A DNA stretch of 50,459 bases from Methanosaeta sp. PtaB.Bin039 (GCA_002067795.1 MVQI01000058.1:1-50459), one strand, 5' to 3'; shown: positions 33,696 to 42,543, counted from the stretch's first letter. Notes: a model not told the origin generated them from the letters alone. Numbers and translations: made by a program.

Positions 33696-34799
33696 TCAGA
33701 TCCTGACCACGTCGAACTTGACGCCACTGGACCTCAGCCGCTCGGCATTGCTCTCGAACCTGGCCACCTTGTTGCCTGCCAGCTTTCTCACCAGGGCAAG
33801 TGCCTTCTCGGTCACCGGCTGAGACTCGATCTTGCCGGATGAGATAGCTGAGCTGTACAGGGCCTCGCCTTCCTTGGTGCGCACGAGGACTGTCGACCAG
33901 CCGGCTGGAGAGCCGACGCTGCCCACCGATACATCCGCCAGCTCGGCAGAGAAGTCGAAACATGGACCGCAACCAGGCCAGGTGAACGGATCGGTCTCAT
34001 CCAGTGGCACCTCCTTTACGCCGCCCGGCGTCACCGCCCGGAACATGCCCTTCTGGATCTCGAACCTGGTCACATCATTGGGCTGCAGGCCGAACTTTTC
34101 CTTGACCAGGCCGGACATCAGCTTCTGATAGTCGAAGTTCTCCATGCAGAACAGGCCGATAAGCAGCGCTATCTTCTCCTGCCCGAACCTGTATGGCTCC
34201 TCGAGAAGCTGGGCTTTTCGCAGCGCCTGGATCTGACATGGGGTCCCGGTGAAGCCGATCTTTGTGAAACCCTGGTCCATGGCCATCTGTATCCCGGCAA
34301 TGCTTGGGGTTATGGTGTACTTGGTTCCGGCTGCTGCCACGATCTCTTCGGGCGTTGTGGCGACTTTGGGGGAGGTCTGCCACCGGGAGTTCCTATCGGT
34401 GACCACAGCGCAATCTATCTGGCCGCTCTCGAGGGCATGTATTAGAAGGGCTGTCACCACGCCTCCATCCTGGACCTGCCCCCTGATCGGGGTGGCCCTG
34501 GCCGCGCTGACCGTTCGGTATATGCCAAGCGCCTCGTCCGCAGTCCTGGAACGGCCGAAGATCTTCTCCTCGAACTTGGGCATATCGAAGAAGGTGCGGG
34601 GACAGTAGGCGTAACACAGGCCGCAGAGAGGATCGTACTCCAGCAGCGTCGGCTTATGATTTCTGACACCTATGCGGGGACAGAAAGTCAGGCAGTTTCC
34701 GCACAGGCAGCAGGTGCCCTGCCCGATGACTTTGTGCTCCAGCTCTCCAAATCCGCATTCCAGAAAGGTGGGCTCGGCAAACATCTCTTTGGCAGCCAT
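33696..34799 (-). CDS. Coenzyme F420-binding FrhB/FdhB/FpoF-family iron-sulfur flavoprotein
   Basis: 367 residues. The N-terminus holds two cluster motifs (CCLCGNCLTFCP, CGLCYAYCP), then the FAD/F420 domain with GQVQDGGVVTALLIHALE, GTKYTITPSIAGIQMAM, KIGFTGTPCQIQALRKAQ and LFCMENFDYQKLM, and a late GCGPCFDF pair. The family includes the F420-reducing subunits of hydrogenase (FrhB), formate dehydrogenase (FdhB) and F420H2 dehydrogenase (FpoF). No hydrogenase or fpo genes are near. It could be a free F420:ferredoxin oxidoreductase or, speculatively, serve the FdhA 23 kb away. ATG 34799 with GGAG nine bases upstream is chosen over TTG 34814. Confidence 0.88.
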   Translation of the reverse strand: MAAKEMFAEPTFLECGFGELEHKVIGQGTCCLCGNCLTFCPRIGVRNHKPTLLEYDPLCGLCYAYCPRTFFDMPKFEEKIFGRSRTADEALGIYRTVSAARATPIRGQVQDGGVVTALLIHALESGQIDCAVVTDRNSRWQTSPKVATTPEEIVAAAGTKYTITPSIAGIQMAMDQGFTKIGFTGTPCQIQALRKAQLLEEPYRFGQEKIALLIGLFCMENFDYQKLMSGLVKEKFGLQPNDVTRFEIQKGMFRAVTPGGVKEVPLDETDPFTWPGCGPCFDFSAELADVSVGSVGSPAGWSTVLVRTKEGEALYSSAISSGKIESQPVTEKALALVRKLAGNKVARFESNAERLRSSGVKFDVVRI

Positions 34800-34878
34800 G
34801 ATCCGTATCTCCAACTGACGGAGGGGATCGGTCTTCTGACCTAAAGCTTTTATGGTTCAGAGTTCCCGGGAGAGATTT

Positions 34879-35841
34879 ATGATCCTGGGCCTCGACATAG
34901 GCGGCGCCAATACCAAGGCTGCCAGCGCAGATGGATCGCTGGCCGAGAGCACCTACCTCCCACTGTGGAAGAACGCCGCTCTCTCCAGCCTGCTGGAAAG
35001 CCTGTCCAACCGACTTCGCCCAGAGGCGGTGGCAGTGGTGATGACCGGCGAGCTGGCAGATTGCTACTCCAGCCGGCATAGCGGGGTCTCGGACATCAAG
35101 ATCAAGGCGGAAAGGGCATTCCACTGCCCGGTATATTTCTGGGGAGTGGGGGGGTTTAGCTCATCCCTATCCGAGCTTGCCGCAGCAAACTGGTCAGCCT
35201 CCGCCGCGCTTGTGGGAATGGAGTCTGGCAGTTGCCTGTTTGCCGATATGGGGTCCACCACCACCGACCTTATCCCGATAAAGGAACAGTACACTGCCGA
35301 ATCCACCGATTTTCTGCGTCTGGCGCAAGGAGAGCTGATCTACACCGGCATGATACGTACCAACCTGGCTGCCCTGATGCAACGTGTCACCGTGCTGGGC
35401 CGCCGCCTGCCACTATCCTCTGAGCTGTTTGCAGTCACAGGTGATGCCTATCTGTCCCTGGGCCAGATCGGGCCGCAGGATTACAGCGGTGAGACGCCGG
35501 ACGGCGGGCCAAAAACCCGGGAGGGCGCTCTGCGCCGCCTGGCCCGCACAGTCTGCTCCGATCTGTCCGAGATAGGCGAAGAGGGCGCGCTACAGGTGGC
35601 GGAGTGTGCCAGGCGCAGGCAGGCCAGGCTGATACGCCTGGGAATCGAGAGGCAGATGCGCCGGCACGACCTGAAGATGGCAGTGGTTGCCGGCGCCGGT
35701 GAGAACCTGCTTGCATCCGCTTGCGAAGCGGCCTGCCTGCAGTACTCGCGCCTATCTGACATCTATGGATCCGGCATATCTCAGGTCTTCCCTGCCTACG
35801 CCGTCGCCCGCCTGCTCCAGGATCACCTGCGATCCAACTGA
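34879..35841 (+). CDS. mfnF: Methanofuran biosynthesis protein, MfnF-type (hydantoinase/ASKHA fold)
   Basis: 320 residues with an ASKHA-type nucleotide fold: LGLDIGGANTKAASADG at the start, then ESGSCLFADMGSTTTDLIPI and YTGMIRTNLAALM. These match the family long named 'H4MPT-linked C1 transfer pathway protein'. Its Methanocaldococcus member MfnF joins glutamyl-tyramine to the aminomethylfuran phosphate-derived unit in methanofuran synthesis. ATG 34879 (GGGAG six bases upstream) begins right at the conserved strand and is preferred over ATG 34852. Divergent from the FrhB-family gene with under 80 bp between. Confidence 0.88.
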   Translation: MILGLDIGGANTKAASADGSLAESTYLPLWKNAALSSLLESLSNRLRPEAVAVVMTGELADCYSSRHSGVSDIKIKAERAFHCPVYFWGVGGFSSSLSELAAANWSASAALVGMESGSCLFADMGSTTTDLIPIKEQYTAESTDFLRLAQGELIYTGMIRTNLAALMQRVTVLGRRLPLSSELFAVTGDAYLSLGQIGPQDYSGETPDGGPKTREGALRRLARTVCSDLSEIGEEGALQVAECARRRQARLIRLGIERQMRRHDLKMAVVAGAGENLLASACEAACLQYSRLSDIYGSGISQVFPAYAVARLLQDHLRSN

Positions 35842-35926
35842 TTCAGAGCCGATGCGAGCCCGCGACCACGTCAGATACCCGGACCAAAAGAATTTGGCGC
35901 GGGAAAAAGGATGAGCTTGCCCTGCA

Positions 35927-37537
35927 TCAAGAGGGAAGGCCATGGGCCAGATACGGGCCGATCACGGTGAAGAGCAGGGAGAATATTATCAATCCCGAAA
36001 GCAGCATCACTGCAGCCCCGGTTAGCCTCTCAGACCGCCTCTCATCCCTGACCAGCGGATCCAGCAACAGCCTCACAAGATCCCGGAATACGTGCCCTCC
36101 GTCGAGTGGGACAGCCGGCAGACAGTTGAAAAGGCCAGCGTACAGGTTGATCCACCCAACCCATAAGAGCAGGTTGGCCAGCCAGAATATCCTGCCGCCC
36201 AGCGGCTCTGCCCAGCCCACAGGCTGGAAAAAGTGCAGCATATTGCCGCTAAATCCTTGAAATCCGTCCTCGGTAAACCCCGAAACCCCCCGGAAAGGGA
36301 GGCTCATCAGGGTATTGAATCCGATAAGGCCGGAGGATGGAATAGACCTGAGAACGTCAAGAAAAGGACGTGCCGGGAATATCTGAAATACGGCTCCACC
36401 TATATCGACGGCGCTTCCGGAGAGTCCCACTCCTATCATGCCTGTGCCGTCACCCCGGTCGTCCAGGTTTATCTGAAAGCTACCCCGGTCGGTATCCACG
36501 CTCAGGGGCTGACCAGGAATCGTTGCAGCCATAAGGGACCGGAAGCTCTCAAGGTCGGCGGCTGGCGTCCCGTTGAGCCCTGTTATCAAGAACCGCTCCG
36601 GCATTTTGGCCAGTCTCGCTGGGGAGCCGTCGAAGGTGGATATCACCATGACACCCCTGGCAGGAGATCCGCTGATGTTCAGCTCAAGGGCGGTCTCATC
36701 TCCCTCGCGAATCACCCGAACCGCAGAGGAGCCGGATCGGACCAGGCTGCTGTAGAACTCATCCAGGCTGCCAAAGCCGGAGACTATCATCCCCTTCTCA
36801 AAGCCTTCAGCCTGTGCTTGGCTGCCTTCCTCCACATCTGCAACAACAACGCTATCCACAGGGGCGATTGCAGAGAGGACCGGGCCGAAGAACAGGAAGA
36901 GGGCAAGCGCAGCGATTGCGAAGTTGGCTATCACCCCAGCCGAGAGTATGCGGATGCGTGCAGCTCTGCTCGCCACTGCTGGCTTATTCTTGCTGCCGAA
37001 CAGCTCCTCATCATCAGGCTCAACAAAGGCGCCCAGAGGAAATAGCAGGAATATCGCCCCCATGGATCTGACCCGCACCCCCTCCACCCTACACAGCACC
37101 CCGTGGGCGAATTCGTGCACAACAATGGTCACAGCCAGCGCGATCCATCCCCATACCAGTGGGATGTACTGGTTGACACCAGGTATCAGCAGTATGTTAC
37201 GGGGGGCGTTGTAATCTCCAGGCTCAGGCGGCATGAGGATCATCATGTAATTAATGAGGAGCAACAATGCCAGGAAATAGAACATACCGGCAACGACTAG
37301 AGGCACGCCTGCCGTTGCCAGCGGCCTCCAGAGACGGCCGAAGCGGGCCAGCCGATTCAGCATGGCCAGGCCCCTGGTTGTCCTGACGAATATGACCGGG
37401 CCCCAGGAGGTGATGCCCCTCTTGCCCAGATATTCGCTGCCATCCACCATTATGCCTATCATCAGAAGGATCGCCAAGAGGCCACCTAAGAAGATGAACC
37501 AGTCCTCTGCAACCCACATCAGTTCCAAGAACAACAA
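35927..37537 (-). CDS. Site-2 protease family zinc metalloprotease (M50)
   Basis: 536 residues with several membrane segments. The zinc motif HEFAH is at 141-145 and the second ligand motif PLDGGH is near 477-482. Between them are two PDZ-like regions (SQAQAEGFEKGMIVSGFGSLDEFY and LITGLNGTPAADLESFRSLM). S2P enzymes cut membrane-bound regulators within the bilayer. It has the layout of archaeal S2P proteins similar to the MJ0392 group but with added PDZ domains. It follows the KH-protein gene on the same strand by 70 bp. Substrate unknown. Confidence 0.93.
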   Translation of the reverse strand: MLFLELMWVAEDWFIFLGGLLAILLMIGIMVDGSEYLGKRGITSWGPVIFVRTTRGLAMLNRLARFGRLWRPLATAGVPLVVAGMFYFLALLLLINYMMILMPPEPGDYNAPRNILLIPGVNQYIPLVWGWIALAVTIVVHEFAHGVLCRVEGVRVRSMGAIFLLFPLGAFVEPDDEELFGSKNKPAVASRAARIRILSAGVIANFAIAALALFLFFGPVLSAIAPVDSVVVADVEEGSQAQAEGFEKGMIVSGFGSLDEFYSSLVRSGSSAVRVIREGDETALELNISGSPARGVMVISTFDGSPARLAKMPERFLITGLNGTPAADLESFRSLMAATIPGQPLSVDTDRGSFQINLDDRGDGTGMIGVGLSGSAVDIGGAVFQIFPARPFLDVLRSIPSSGLIGFNTLMSLPFRGVSGFTEDGFQGFSGNMLHFFQPVGWAEPLGGRIFWLANLLLWVGWINLYAGLFNCLPAVPLDGGHVFRDLVRLLLDPLVRDERRSERLTGAAVMLLSGLIIFSLLFTVIGPYLAHGLPS

Positions 37538-37606
37538 CCTCTGAAATACCAGATCAAAACAGACGGCAGTGCTGCGTCATATGCCCGGATCCTCTAGAAC
37601 ATGATC

Positions 37607-38152
37607 CTACAGCACGTCGGGCTTTCCTTCCAGCTCCGCTATGGCCATCTCGCGGTGCTTCTTTTCCAGGAAGCTGTATACGTTTCCGTGGGGTGCTCCG
37701 TCAAGCAGCATCTCGATTGCCGCCCGCACTACCCTGATCTGTTCCGGCTGGCCGATGATGGCCACTGTTTTTCCATAGACAGAAATGCGCGAGCCGCTCA
37801 GCTCCTCCATGAGCTCCCTGGTCTTCCCGTCCTTTCCTATGATGCGGCCTTTGACGCGTGCCATATCGTTCTTGGTAGCCACCAGCTTGGATAGGTCCAG
37901 CAGATCGAGCATCAGCATCTCATCCTCCAGCAGAGGAAGTGCCCTTTCCGGAGAGAAACCCCTTCCAACGGCCTTTACGAACTCCATGGCCTTCATGGCA
38001 GCCAGGGCGTCGCCCTGGGGATCGACGGTCACTGAGCCGCTCTCGCTATCCACATCAAGAGCTATGCCGCAGCGCTCCTCCAGCATATTCTTGGTCTCTC
38101 CGTCAGGTCCGATAAGTGCTCCGATTCTGTCGCTGGGAATCTTTATGTGCAT
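37607..38152 (-). CDS. Two-KH-domain RNA-binding protein (Pno1/Dim2-like)
   Basis: 181 residues: KH1 with IPSDRIGALIGPDGETKNML and KH2 with VKGRIIGKDGKTRELMEELSG, both carrying the GxxG RNA-binding loop, plus a C-terminal helix (YSFLEKKHREMAIAELEG). Archaeal Dim2/Pno1 homologues take part in small ribosomal subunit maturation. It lies in the conserved archaeal order aIF1A, rio1, KH protein on one strand, supporting a ribosome assembly role. Confidence 0.93.
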   Translation of the reverse strand: MHIKIPSDRIGALIGPDGETKNMLEERCGIALDVDSESGSVTVDPQGDALAAMKAMEFVKAVGRGFSPERALPLLEDEMLMLDLLDLSKLVATKNDMARVKGRIIGKDGKTRELMEELSGSRISVYGKTVAIIGQPEQIRVVRAAIEMLLDGAPHGNVYSFLEKKHREMAIAELEGKPDVL

Positions 38153-38273
38153 AATCTATTGCCTTCCTCGATTCACGATTGGATTATTGGTTCTTCTCTC
38201 TTTTGCCCAAAATTGCGGCACGGATCTCATCAAGATCAAAAAGACTGCCCACCAGTTTTCGGCGCAGTGCATC

Positions 38274-39086
38274 TTAGCCCTGCCCGTTCGCTGGAGCTTC
38301 CTCGTCTTTCGCCTGCGGCTTCAGCCTGGCCATGACCTCTTCAATGCTGCCTATACCGTAGCGGCTCTGGAAGAACCGGACGAGATTGGACACATCTCGG
38401 CGCAGAAAGCTCCTGGCCATTGGATGGTCAAGGGTAACTGATTGAGCCATATCTATTATAACAGGATGGCCAGGGTAAAGGACATTGAACTCGCTCAGAT
38501 CGGCATGGACCAGTGCGGCTCGCCTGTAAAGCGTCGCAATCGCGTCGGCCAGCCATTCAAAAGCACGCCTGGCTTCTTCGGAATCCAACTGGACGTCACG
38601 AAGCAGGGGTGCCGGCTGGTCTTCCTGGCCGATGAACTCAAGGACTATTATGTTCTCTCGAACCACAAACGGATGCGGTACCCGAATCCCTGCCTCCTCC
38701 GCTCGAAGCAGGTTTCTATACTCCTTCCTGGTCCAGGCGTTGATGAGGCTGCGGCGGTCGCCTTTGGTATTGCCGAAGCGGGGGTCTCCCCTAAGGTAAT
38801 CCTGCATGGACCGGAATTCAGTGGTGGCCACGCGGTATATCTTCAAGGCCACCAGATCCCCGCCCTTGCCCAGGGCTGAGAAGATGTTTGCCTCTTTGCC
38901 GGTACTCACCGGGCCGCCCAGGGCTTGGAGATAGCCCTTCTTGGCCAGGTAATACAGGTTCATCAAGGTGCGGGTATCAAAAACGTCGTCTTTGACCTTG
39001 AGATCGTCGGAGTCCTTCAACCGCTTTCGGAAGAGGTCGATCCGCGAATCAAGTTCCTGCTCCCGCTTATCCGATCTTCGCATCAC
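38274..39086 (-). CDS. rio1: RIO1-family serine protein kinase
   Basis: 270 residues: the RIO signature STGKEANIF at 61-69 replaces the glycine loop, Lys82 in VALKIYR binds ATP, the catalytic loop is HADLSEFNVL (Asp196, Asn201) and metal-binding Asp212 is in IIDMAQSV. Rio1 acts in late 40S/30S maturation. The C-terminus is charged (KPQAKDEEAPANGQG). Its start lies nine bases after the aIF1A stop, so both are in one transcript. Confidence 0.95.
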   Translation of the reverse strand: MMRRSDKREQELDSRIDLFRKRLKDSDDLKVKDDVFDTRTLMNLYYLAKKGYLQALGGPVSTGKEANIFSALGKGGDLVALKIYRVATTEFRSMQDYLRGDPRFGNTKGDRRSLINAWTRKEYRNLLRAEEAGIRVPHPFVVRENIIVLEFIGQEDQPAPLLRDVQLDSEEARRAFEWLADAIATLYRRAALVHADLSEFNVLYPGHPVIIDMAQSVTLDHPMARSFLRRDVSNLVRFFQSRYGIGSIEEVMARLKPQAKDEEAPANGQG

Positions 39087-39095
39087 TGGTCAGCT

Positions 39096-39419
39096 TTAAG
39101 GAGATGCCTTTAGGAATCCCTTCCGCTGCAACCAGTCCACCTGAGGACCAGTATACCGCCAGATAACGTCGGCCTTGTCATTCTGGAAGTCCCAGGGGAC
39201 CACTATGACCACATCACCCTCACGAATCCAGATACGCTTCTTCATCTTGCCGGGAATTCTGGCCATTCTGGTCTGGCCGTCCAGACAGCGAACCCTGATG
39301 CGGTTGGAGCCCAGCAGGCTCTCCACGTAGCCGAAAAGCTCGCGGTCCTGCTTGCGGGGTACACGTACCCTGGTTATGACCTCTTCTGTTCCGGCCCTGT
39401 TGCCACCTCTATTATACAG
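39096..39419 (-). CDS. Translation initiation factor aIF1A, apparent CTG start
   Basis: 107 residues of the OB-fold factor that binds the A site of the small subunit and helps start selection: [57 protein letters not shown] and [15 protein letters not shown]. The first in-frame ATG (39326) would cut off 31 residues including the first OB strand. Upstream of it the frame holds no ATG, GTG or TTG before the in-frame stop TAA. The chain begins Met/[12 protein letters not shown] at CTG 39419, three bases after a perfect GAGGTGAT. First gene of the aIF1A-rio1 unit. Confidence 0.93.
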   Translation of the reverse strand: MYNRGGNRAGTEEVITRVRVPRKQDRELFGYVESLLGSNRIRVRCLDGQTRMARIPGKMKKRIWIREGDVVIVVPWDFQNDKADVIWRYTGPQVDWLQRKGFLKASP

Positions 39420-39436
39420 TATATCACCTCGATCAT
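39374..39436 (-). promoter_or_regulatory. aIF1A leader: perfect Shine-Dalgarno and overlapping ATG upstream ORF
   Basis: GAGGTGAT at 39423-39430 is fully complementary to the 16S rRNA tail. An ATG at 39436, just upstream, opens a 20-codon frame that is out of register with aIF1A and ends at 39374, inside it. A TATA-like TTTAAATAAG lies at about 39541-39550. An ATG frame competing with a CTG start is a plausible control device. Confidence 0.5.
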
Positions 39437-39674
39437 CGAGAGATCGTTATTCGAGAGTTCGATAATTGAGAACTCCATCATAGGGAAAGGATCGACGCAA
39501 AAGTCGATGCCACTTCAACCTATGGAATAACCTCCACCTCTTATTTAAACTCGCCTGTAAAACCCAGGAGTATGGGAGATCGGGTATCTGCGTCCTCTCT
39601 AAAGGCAAAGGGAATCTTTCGAAGAATTGGCATGACTCCCTCAGGAGAGGCAGCCAGGCAGGTGATGAGACTGA

Positions 39675-39748
39675 TGGGCCCGACGCGATTCGAACGCGTG
39701 ATCCCCGCCGTGTGAAGGCGATGTCATAACCAACTAGACCACAGGCCC
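39675..39748 (-). tRNA. tRNA-Val (anticodon CAC)
   Basis: A full cloverleaf on the minus strand: acceptor GGGCCTG/CGGGCCC with discriminator A, a D arm with GGTTATGAC, an anticodon stem TCGCC/GGCGG around TTCACAC (anticodon CAC) and a T arm ACGCG-TTCGAAT-CGCGT. No intron. The CCA end is not encoded. Confidence 0.95.
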
Positions 39749-40277
39749 TCAGCCCATCCCGTATTACGATCAATTATTAGTATCTTGCCCTCAGATTTAG
39801 GGAAGCCTTCGTGACAGTGGCGCAATCCTTGTGATAGTATGAAGTTCCACGCTTAGTCAACCTCTCGAATCAATCCATGGCAAAAGTCCATTGACTAAGA
39901 GATCCAGCACCGTTCATTCGCGATTCTGGCGATCCCCGGATCTTTTGGAAAGACAGACTTTCCCCCTTAAAAGGTACTCGGCAACTGGAGCTTAACCGAT
40001 GGATAGAAAGGCCTGGCACGATATGGGCGGAGGGCCCGGATCTCACGCTCTGGACTTTGGATGTGGACCAGACCCACTCAGTTCAACAGAGATTTCTGAT
40101 GCATCCTTTTCGCAAGGCCCGCTCATCACACAAGCCGCGAGTCGCACTCATTGCAGCGGCGATCAGACGAACGCTCATTCTCAAAAATGCATAGAGGCGA
40201 TCTTGCCCGGGTGAATATCTTTTATATACCAATCTTTAAGTACCGATCTGCGAAGTACCCAGAGAGGTTCTCAAGAC
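39749..40277. other. Intergenic with the promoter of the cis-prenyltransferase gene
   Basis: No gene is recognised in about 530 bp. CTTTTATATACC at about 40219-40230 is a strong TATA box, placed some 50 bp before the TTG start at 40278. A GAGAGGTT ribosome site is at 40262-40269. Confidence 0.5.
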
Positions 40278-41072
40278 TTGATCCCCCGACCGGCGATCCA
40301 GGCAGCGTATCTGCTATATGAGAGACTGCTGCAGCGACATGTATCCGGCAATCTGCTCGTCAGCCATGTGGCAGTCATCCAGGATGGAAATCGCCGCTTT
40401 GCACGCCATCAGGGGCTGCCGGTCAGGGACGGCCACCGCCAGGGGGCCCGAATAACTGAGAAGATATCGGACTGGTGCCTGGAGCTGGGAATCAAGCACC
40501 TGACAGTGTATGCATTTTCAACCGAGAACTTCGCCCGCCAGGATGACGAGAAGGAGTACCTATTCGACCTGATCTCCGAGAAGTTGAGGGAGATGGCCGT
40601 ATCAGAGAAGACCCATCGCAATCGAGTAAGGGTGAGGGCCATCGGCCGGATAGAGATGCTGCCAGAGAAGGTTCAAGCAGCAATACGGGAGGCTGAGGAT
40701 GCTACATTGGGCTATGATGGGCTGTATTTCAACCTCGCCCTGGCCTATGGAGGACAGTGCGAGCTTGCCGATGCCGCCCGCAATCTGGCCAGGCTGGTCC
40801 AGACCGGGAAGATCCGGGCAGACCAGGTGGAAGAGGAGACCATCGGCCGCTATCTGTATCCCCATGGAGATGCTCCGGTGCCCAAAGTTGACCTGATCAT
40901 CCGTACGGGAGGCGAGGCCAGGACATCCAACTTCCTGCCATGGCAGGCCAACGGAAATGAATGTGCCGCCTACTTCTGCGCGCCACTTTGGCCGGAGTTC
41001 CGCAAGATAGACTTCCTGCGGGCTCTGCGGACATCCCAGTCCCGCATGGCATCCAAATCAACAGGCTTATAA
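40278..41072 (+). CDS. uppS: cis-Prenyltransferase (tritrans,polycis-undecaprenyl diphosphate synthase type)
   Basis: 264 residues: the catalytic strand VIQDGNRRFARHQG (Asp36), GHRQGARITEKISDWCLELG, LTVYAFSTENFAR and the C-terminal IRTGGEARTSNFLPWQ with a late WPEF, all signatures of Z-type isoprenyl diphosphate synthases. In archaea the product is the polyprenyl carrier used for glycosylation, made from GGPP. TTG 40278 has GAGAGGTT eight bases upstream. A tRNA-Arg gene follows 27 bp later. Confidence 0.93.
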   Translation: MIPRPAIQAAYLLYERLLQRHVSGNLLVSHVAVIQDGNRRFARHQGLPVRDGHRQGARITEKISDWCLELGIKHLTVYAFSTENFARQDDEKEYLFDLISEKLREMAVSEKTHRNRVRVRAIGRIEMLPEKVQAAIREAEDATLGYDGLYFNLALAYGGQCELADAARNLARLVQTGKIRADQVEEETIGRYLYPHGDAPVPKVDLIIRTGGEARTSNFLPWQANGNECAAYFCAPLWPEFRKIDFLRALRTSQSRMASKSTGL

Positions 41073-41099
41073 CTAAGAAGGAATTCATGAGTGCTCGTT

Positions 41100-41187
41100 G
41101 TCCCGATGGGGTAGTGGACATCCCGGAGGCCTGCGGAGATCAATGCGCAGATAGCCTTCAACCCGGGTTCGAATCCCGGTCGGGACG
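41100..41187 (+). tRNA. tRNA-Arg (anticodon GCG) with a 16-nt intron
   Basis: Acceptor GTCCCGA/TCGGGAC with discriminator G, T arm CCGGG-TTCGAAT-CCCGG, anticodon stem GAGGC/GCCTT. The loop is too long by 16 bases, and an intron at 41137-41152 after position 37 restores CTGCGGA with anticodon GCG (41133-41135). The four-base helix CTGC:GCAG with bulges GG|A and AT|A forms the splicing motif. The inner stem is very short (relaxed BHB). No encoded CCA. Confidence 0.9.
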
Positions 41188-41493
41188 TTGATTTACGGGT
41201 GACGATCGCCAAAGGGCGATATCGCCCAATAGGCAGCGTTCGGTCGTCTCCTTATATCGCAAAGGTGACCTTGGGAGCCCTGGCGAAAGAAAGCGCTCAA
41301 AAGGCATTTCATGCTTTTTTGCCCCCCCTCATGCTATCCTGGACTCTTCCTTTGAAAATGCGCCTTGCCCATGGCCACGTAGCCAACGAAACCCGATCGT
41401 TTCTCCAGCCACTGGCCGCCGGTCGGGATTCATGAGATAAATCAATCATGTTTATATGTTGTAGTTTCCCATGTCTCTGCCGGAGAGAAATAC
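41188..41493. other. Intergenic with a 14-bp palindrome
   Basis: GGGCGAT/ATCGCCC at 41214-41227 is a perfect palindrome 27 bp after tRNA-Arg. It may help end the tRNA transcript or bind a protein. Nothing else stands out apart from GGAGAG at 41482-41487, the ribosome site of the next gene. Confidence 0.4.
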
Positions 41494-42351
41494 ATGAGAG
41501 GGATCGACAGAGCCCACATCAGCTGTCTCGTCGTCCTGATCCTGGCATGTGTCGGCGGCTCGTTGAGCCAATCGGACAGGATTGTGGGGCCGTGGGGATT
41601 GAGGGGAGATCTGCCAATAGCAGGCGATTTCGATAGGGATTCGATAAAGGATGACGTGGGGGTTTTCAGGCCTTCGGAAAGGACCTGGTACTTTGATTAC
41701 GACGCAGATGGAACCACAGATAGAAGCGTGGGACCATGGGGCATCCTGGAAGATCACCCTCTTGCTGGTGATTTCAATAGCGATGGTTATTCTGATGATA
41801 TAGCGGTATTCAGGCATTCGGATAGGATCTGGTACTTCGACTACAGCGCAGATGGAACTACAGATAGAAGAATCGGGCCGTGGGGTGTCGTGGATGATCT
41901 TCCGCTAGCTGGTGATCTTGACCAAGATCGATATTATGACGATATAGGCGTCTTCAGGCCATCCCAGACACGATGGTTCTTTGATTTTAATGCGAACGGC
42001 AATACCGATGAAGAGATTGCCCATTGGGGATGGTCAGGAGACATCCCGATACCAAGTGCAGCCGATTTCGAAGGTGATTACGCAGGATATGAGGACGGCA
42101 TAGGCGTATTTCGGCCCTCAGTGAAGCGATGGTTCTTTGATTTCGATTCAAACGGGAATACCGATCACGATATTACCTGGGGCTGGTCAGGAGATCTGCC
42201 AATAGCAGGCGACTTCGACCAGGATGGATGGAACAACGATATCGGGGTGTTCAGGCCATCGGAACGGAAATGGTACTACAAGTACTTCCACCTGGGAAAA
42301 GGGCTGCCCGGAATGACTGGAGGAGGGCCTACCGGATCGGTGAATGCTTGA
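41494..42351 (+). CDS. Secreted protein of five FG-GAP/VCBS-like Ca-binding repeats
   Basis: 285 residues: a signal peptide (ISCLVVLILACVGGSLSQS) and five repeats of about 48-52 residues. Each has GPWG or WGWSGD, then DLPIAGDFDxD, a DD-G-VFRPS strand and a W-x-F-D-x-x-x-x-G-x-T-D end. The D-x-D-x-D...D loops suit calcium, and the strand pattern suggests a beta-propeller or similar toroid with five blades. A short Gly-rich tail follows. Cell-surface binding is likely in general terms; no enzyme motif. GGAGAG lies six bases before the ATG. Stand-alone gene after tRNA-Arg. Confidence 0.8.
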   Translation: MRGIDRAHISCLVVLILACVGGSLSQSDRIVGPWGLRGDLPIAGDFDRDSIKDDVGVFRPSERTWYFDYDADGTTDRSVGPWGILEDHPLAGDFNSDGYSDDIAVFRHSDRIWYFDYSADGTTDRRIGPWGVVDDLPLAGDLDQDRYYDDIGVFRPSQTRWFFDFNANGNTDEEIAHWGWSGDIPIPSAADFEGDYAGYEDGIGVFRPSVKRWFFDFDSNGNTDHDITWGWSGDLPIAGDFDQDGWNNDIGVFRPSERKWYYKYFHLGKGLPGMTGGGPTGSVNA

Positions 42352-42543
42352 ATGCAGCAAATCAAAGGATATCACTACATATGAGATCCAGGTCTCCAAA
42401 TCGATCCGCCCGATAACAAGGATCTGTCTGCGTGGCTTTCACCGCAGCCCAAGCTCCCGCGCATTCTGGGAGTCTCTTTGGAGGACGGAAAAGGATTCAG
42501 CATTCAAATTGGCAAAATCCCGTACCCATCGATAGAACAAGAT

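Noticed and set aside
36233-37045. Plus-strand frame of 270 codons
   Set aside because: Antisense to the site-2 protease gene, with no domain or ribosome site; a shadow of GC-rich coding DNA.
39096-39326. Shorter aIF1A starting at ATG 39326
   Set aside because: It would remove the conserved VRVPRK...GYVESLL strand needed for the OB fold, and the long frame keeps family sequence up to CTG 39419.
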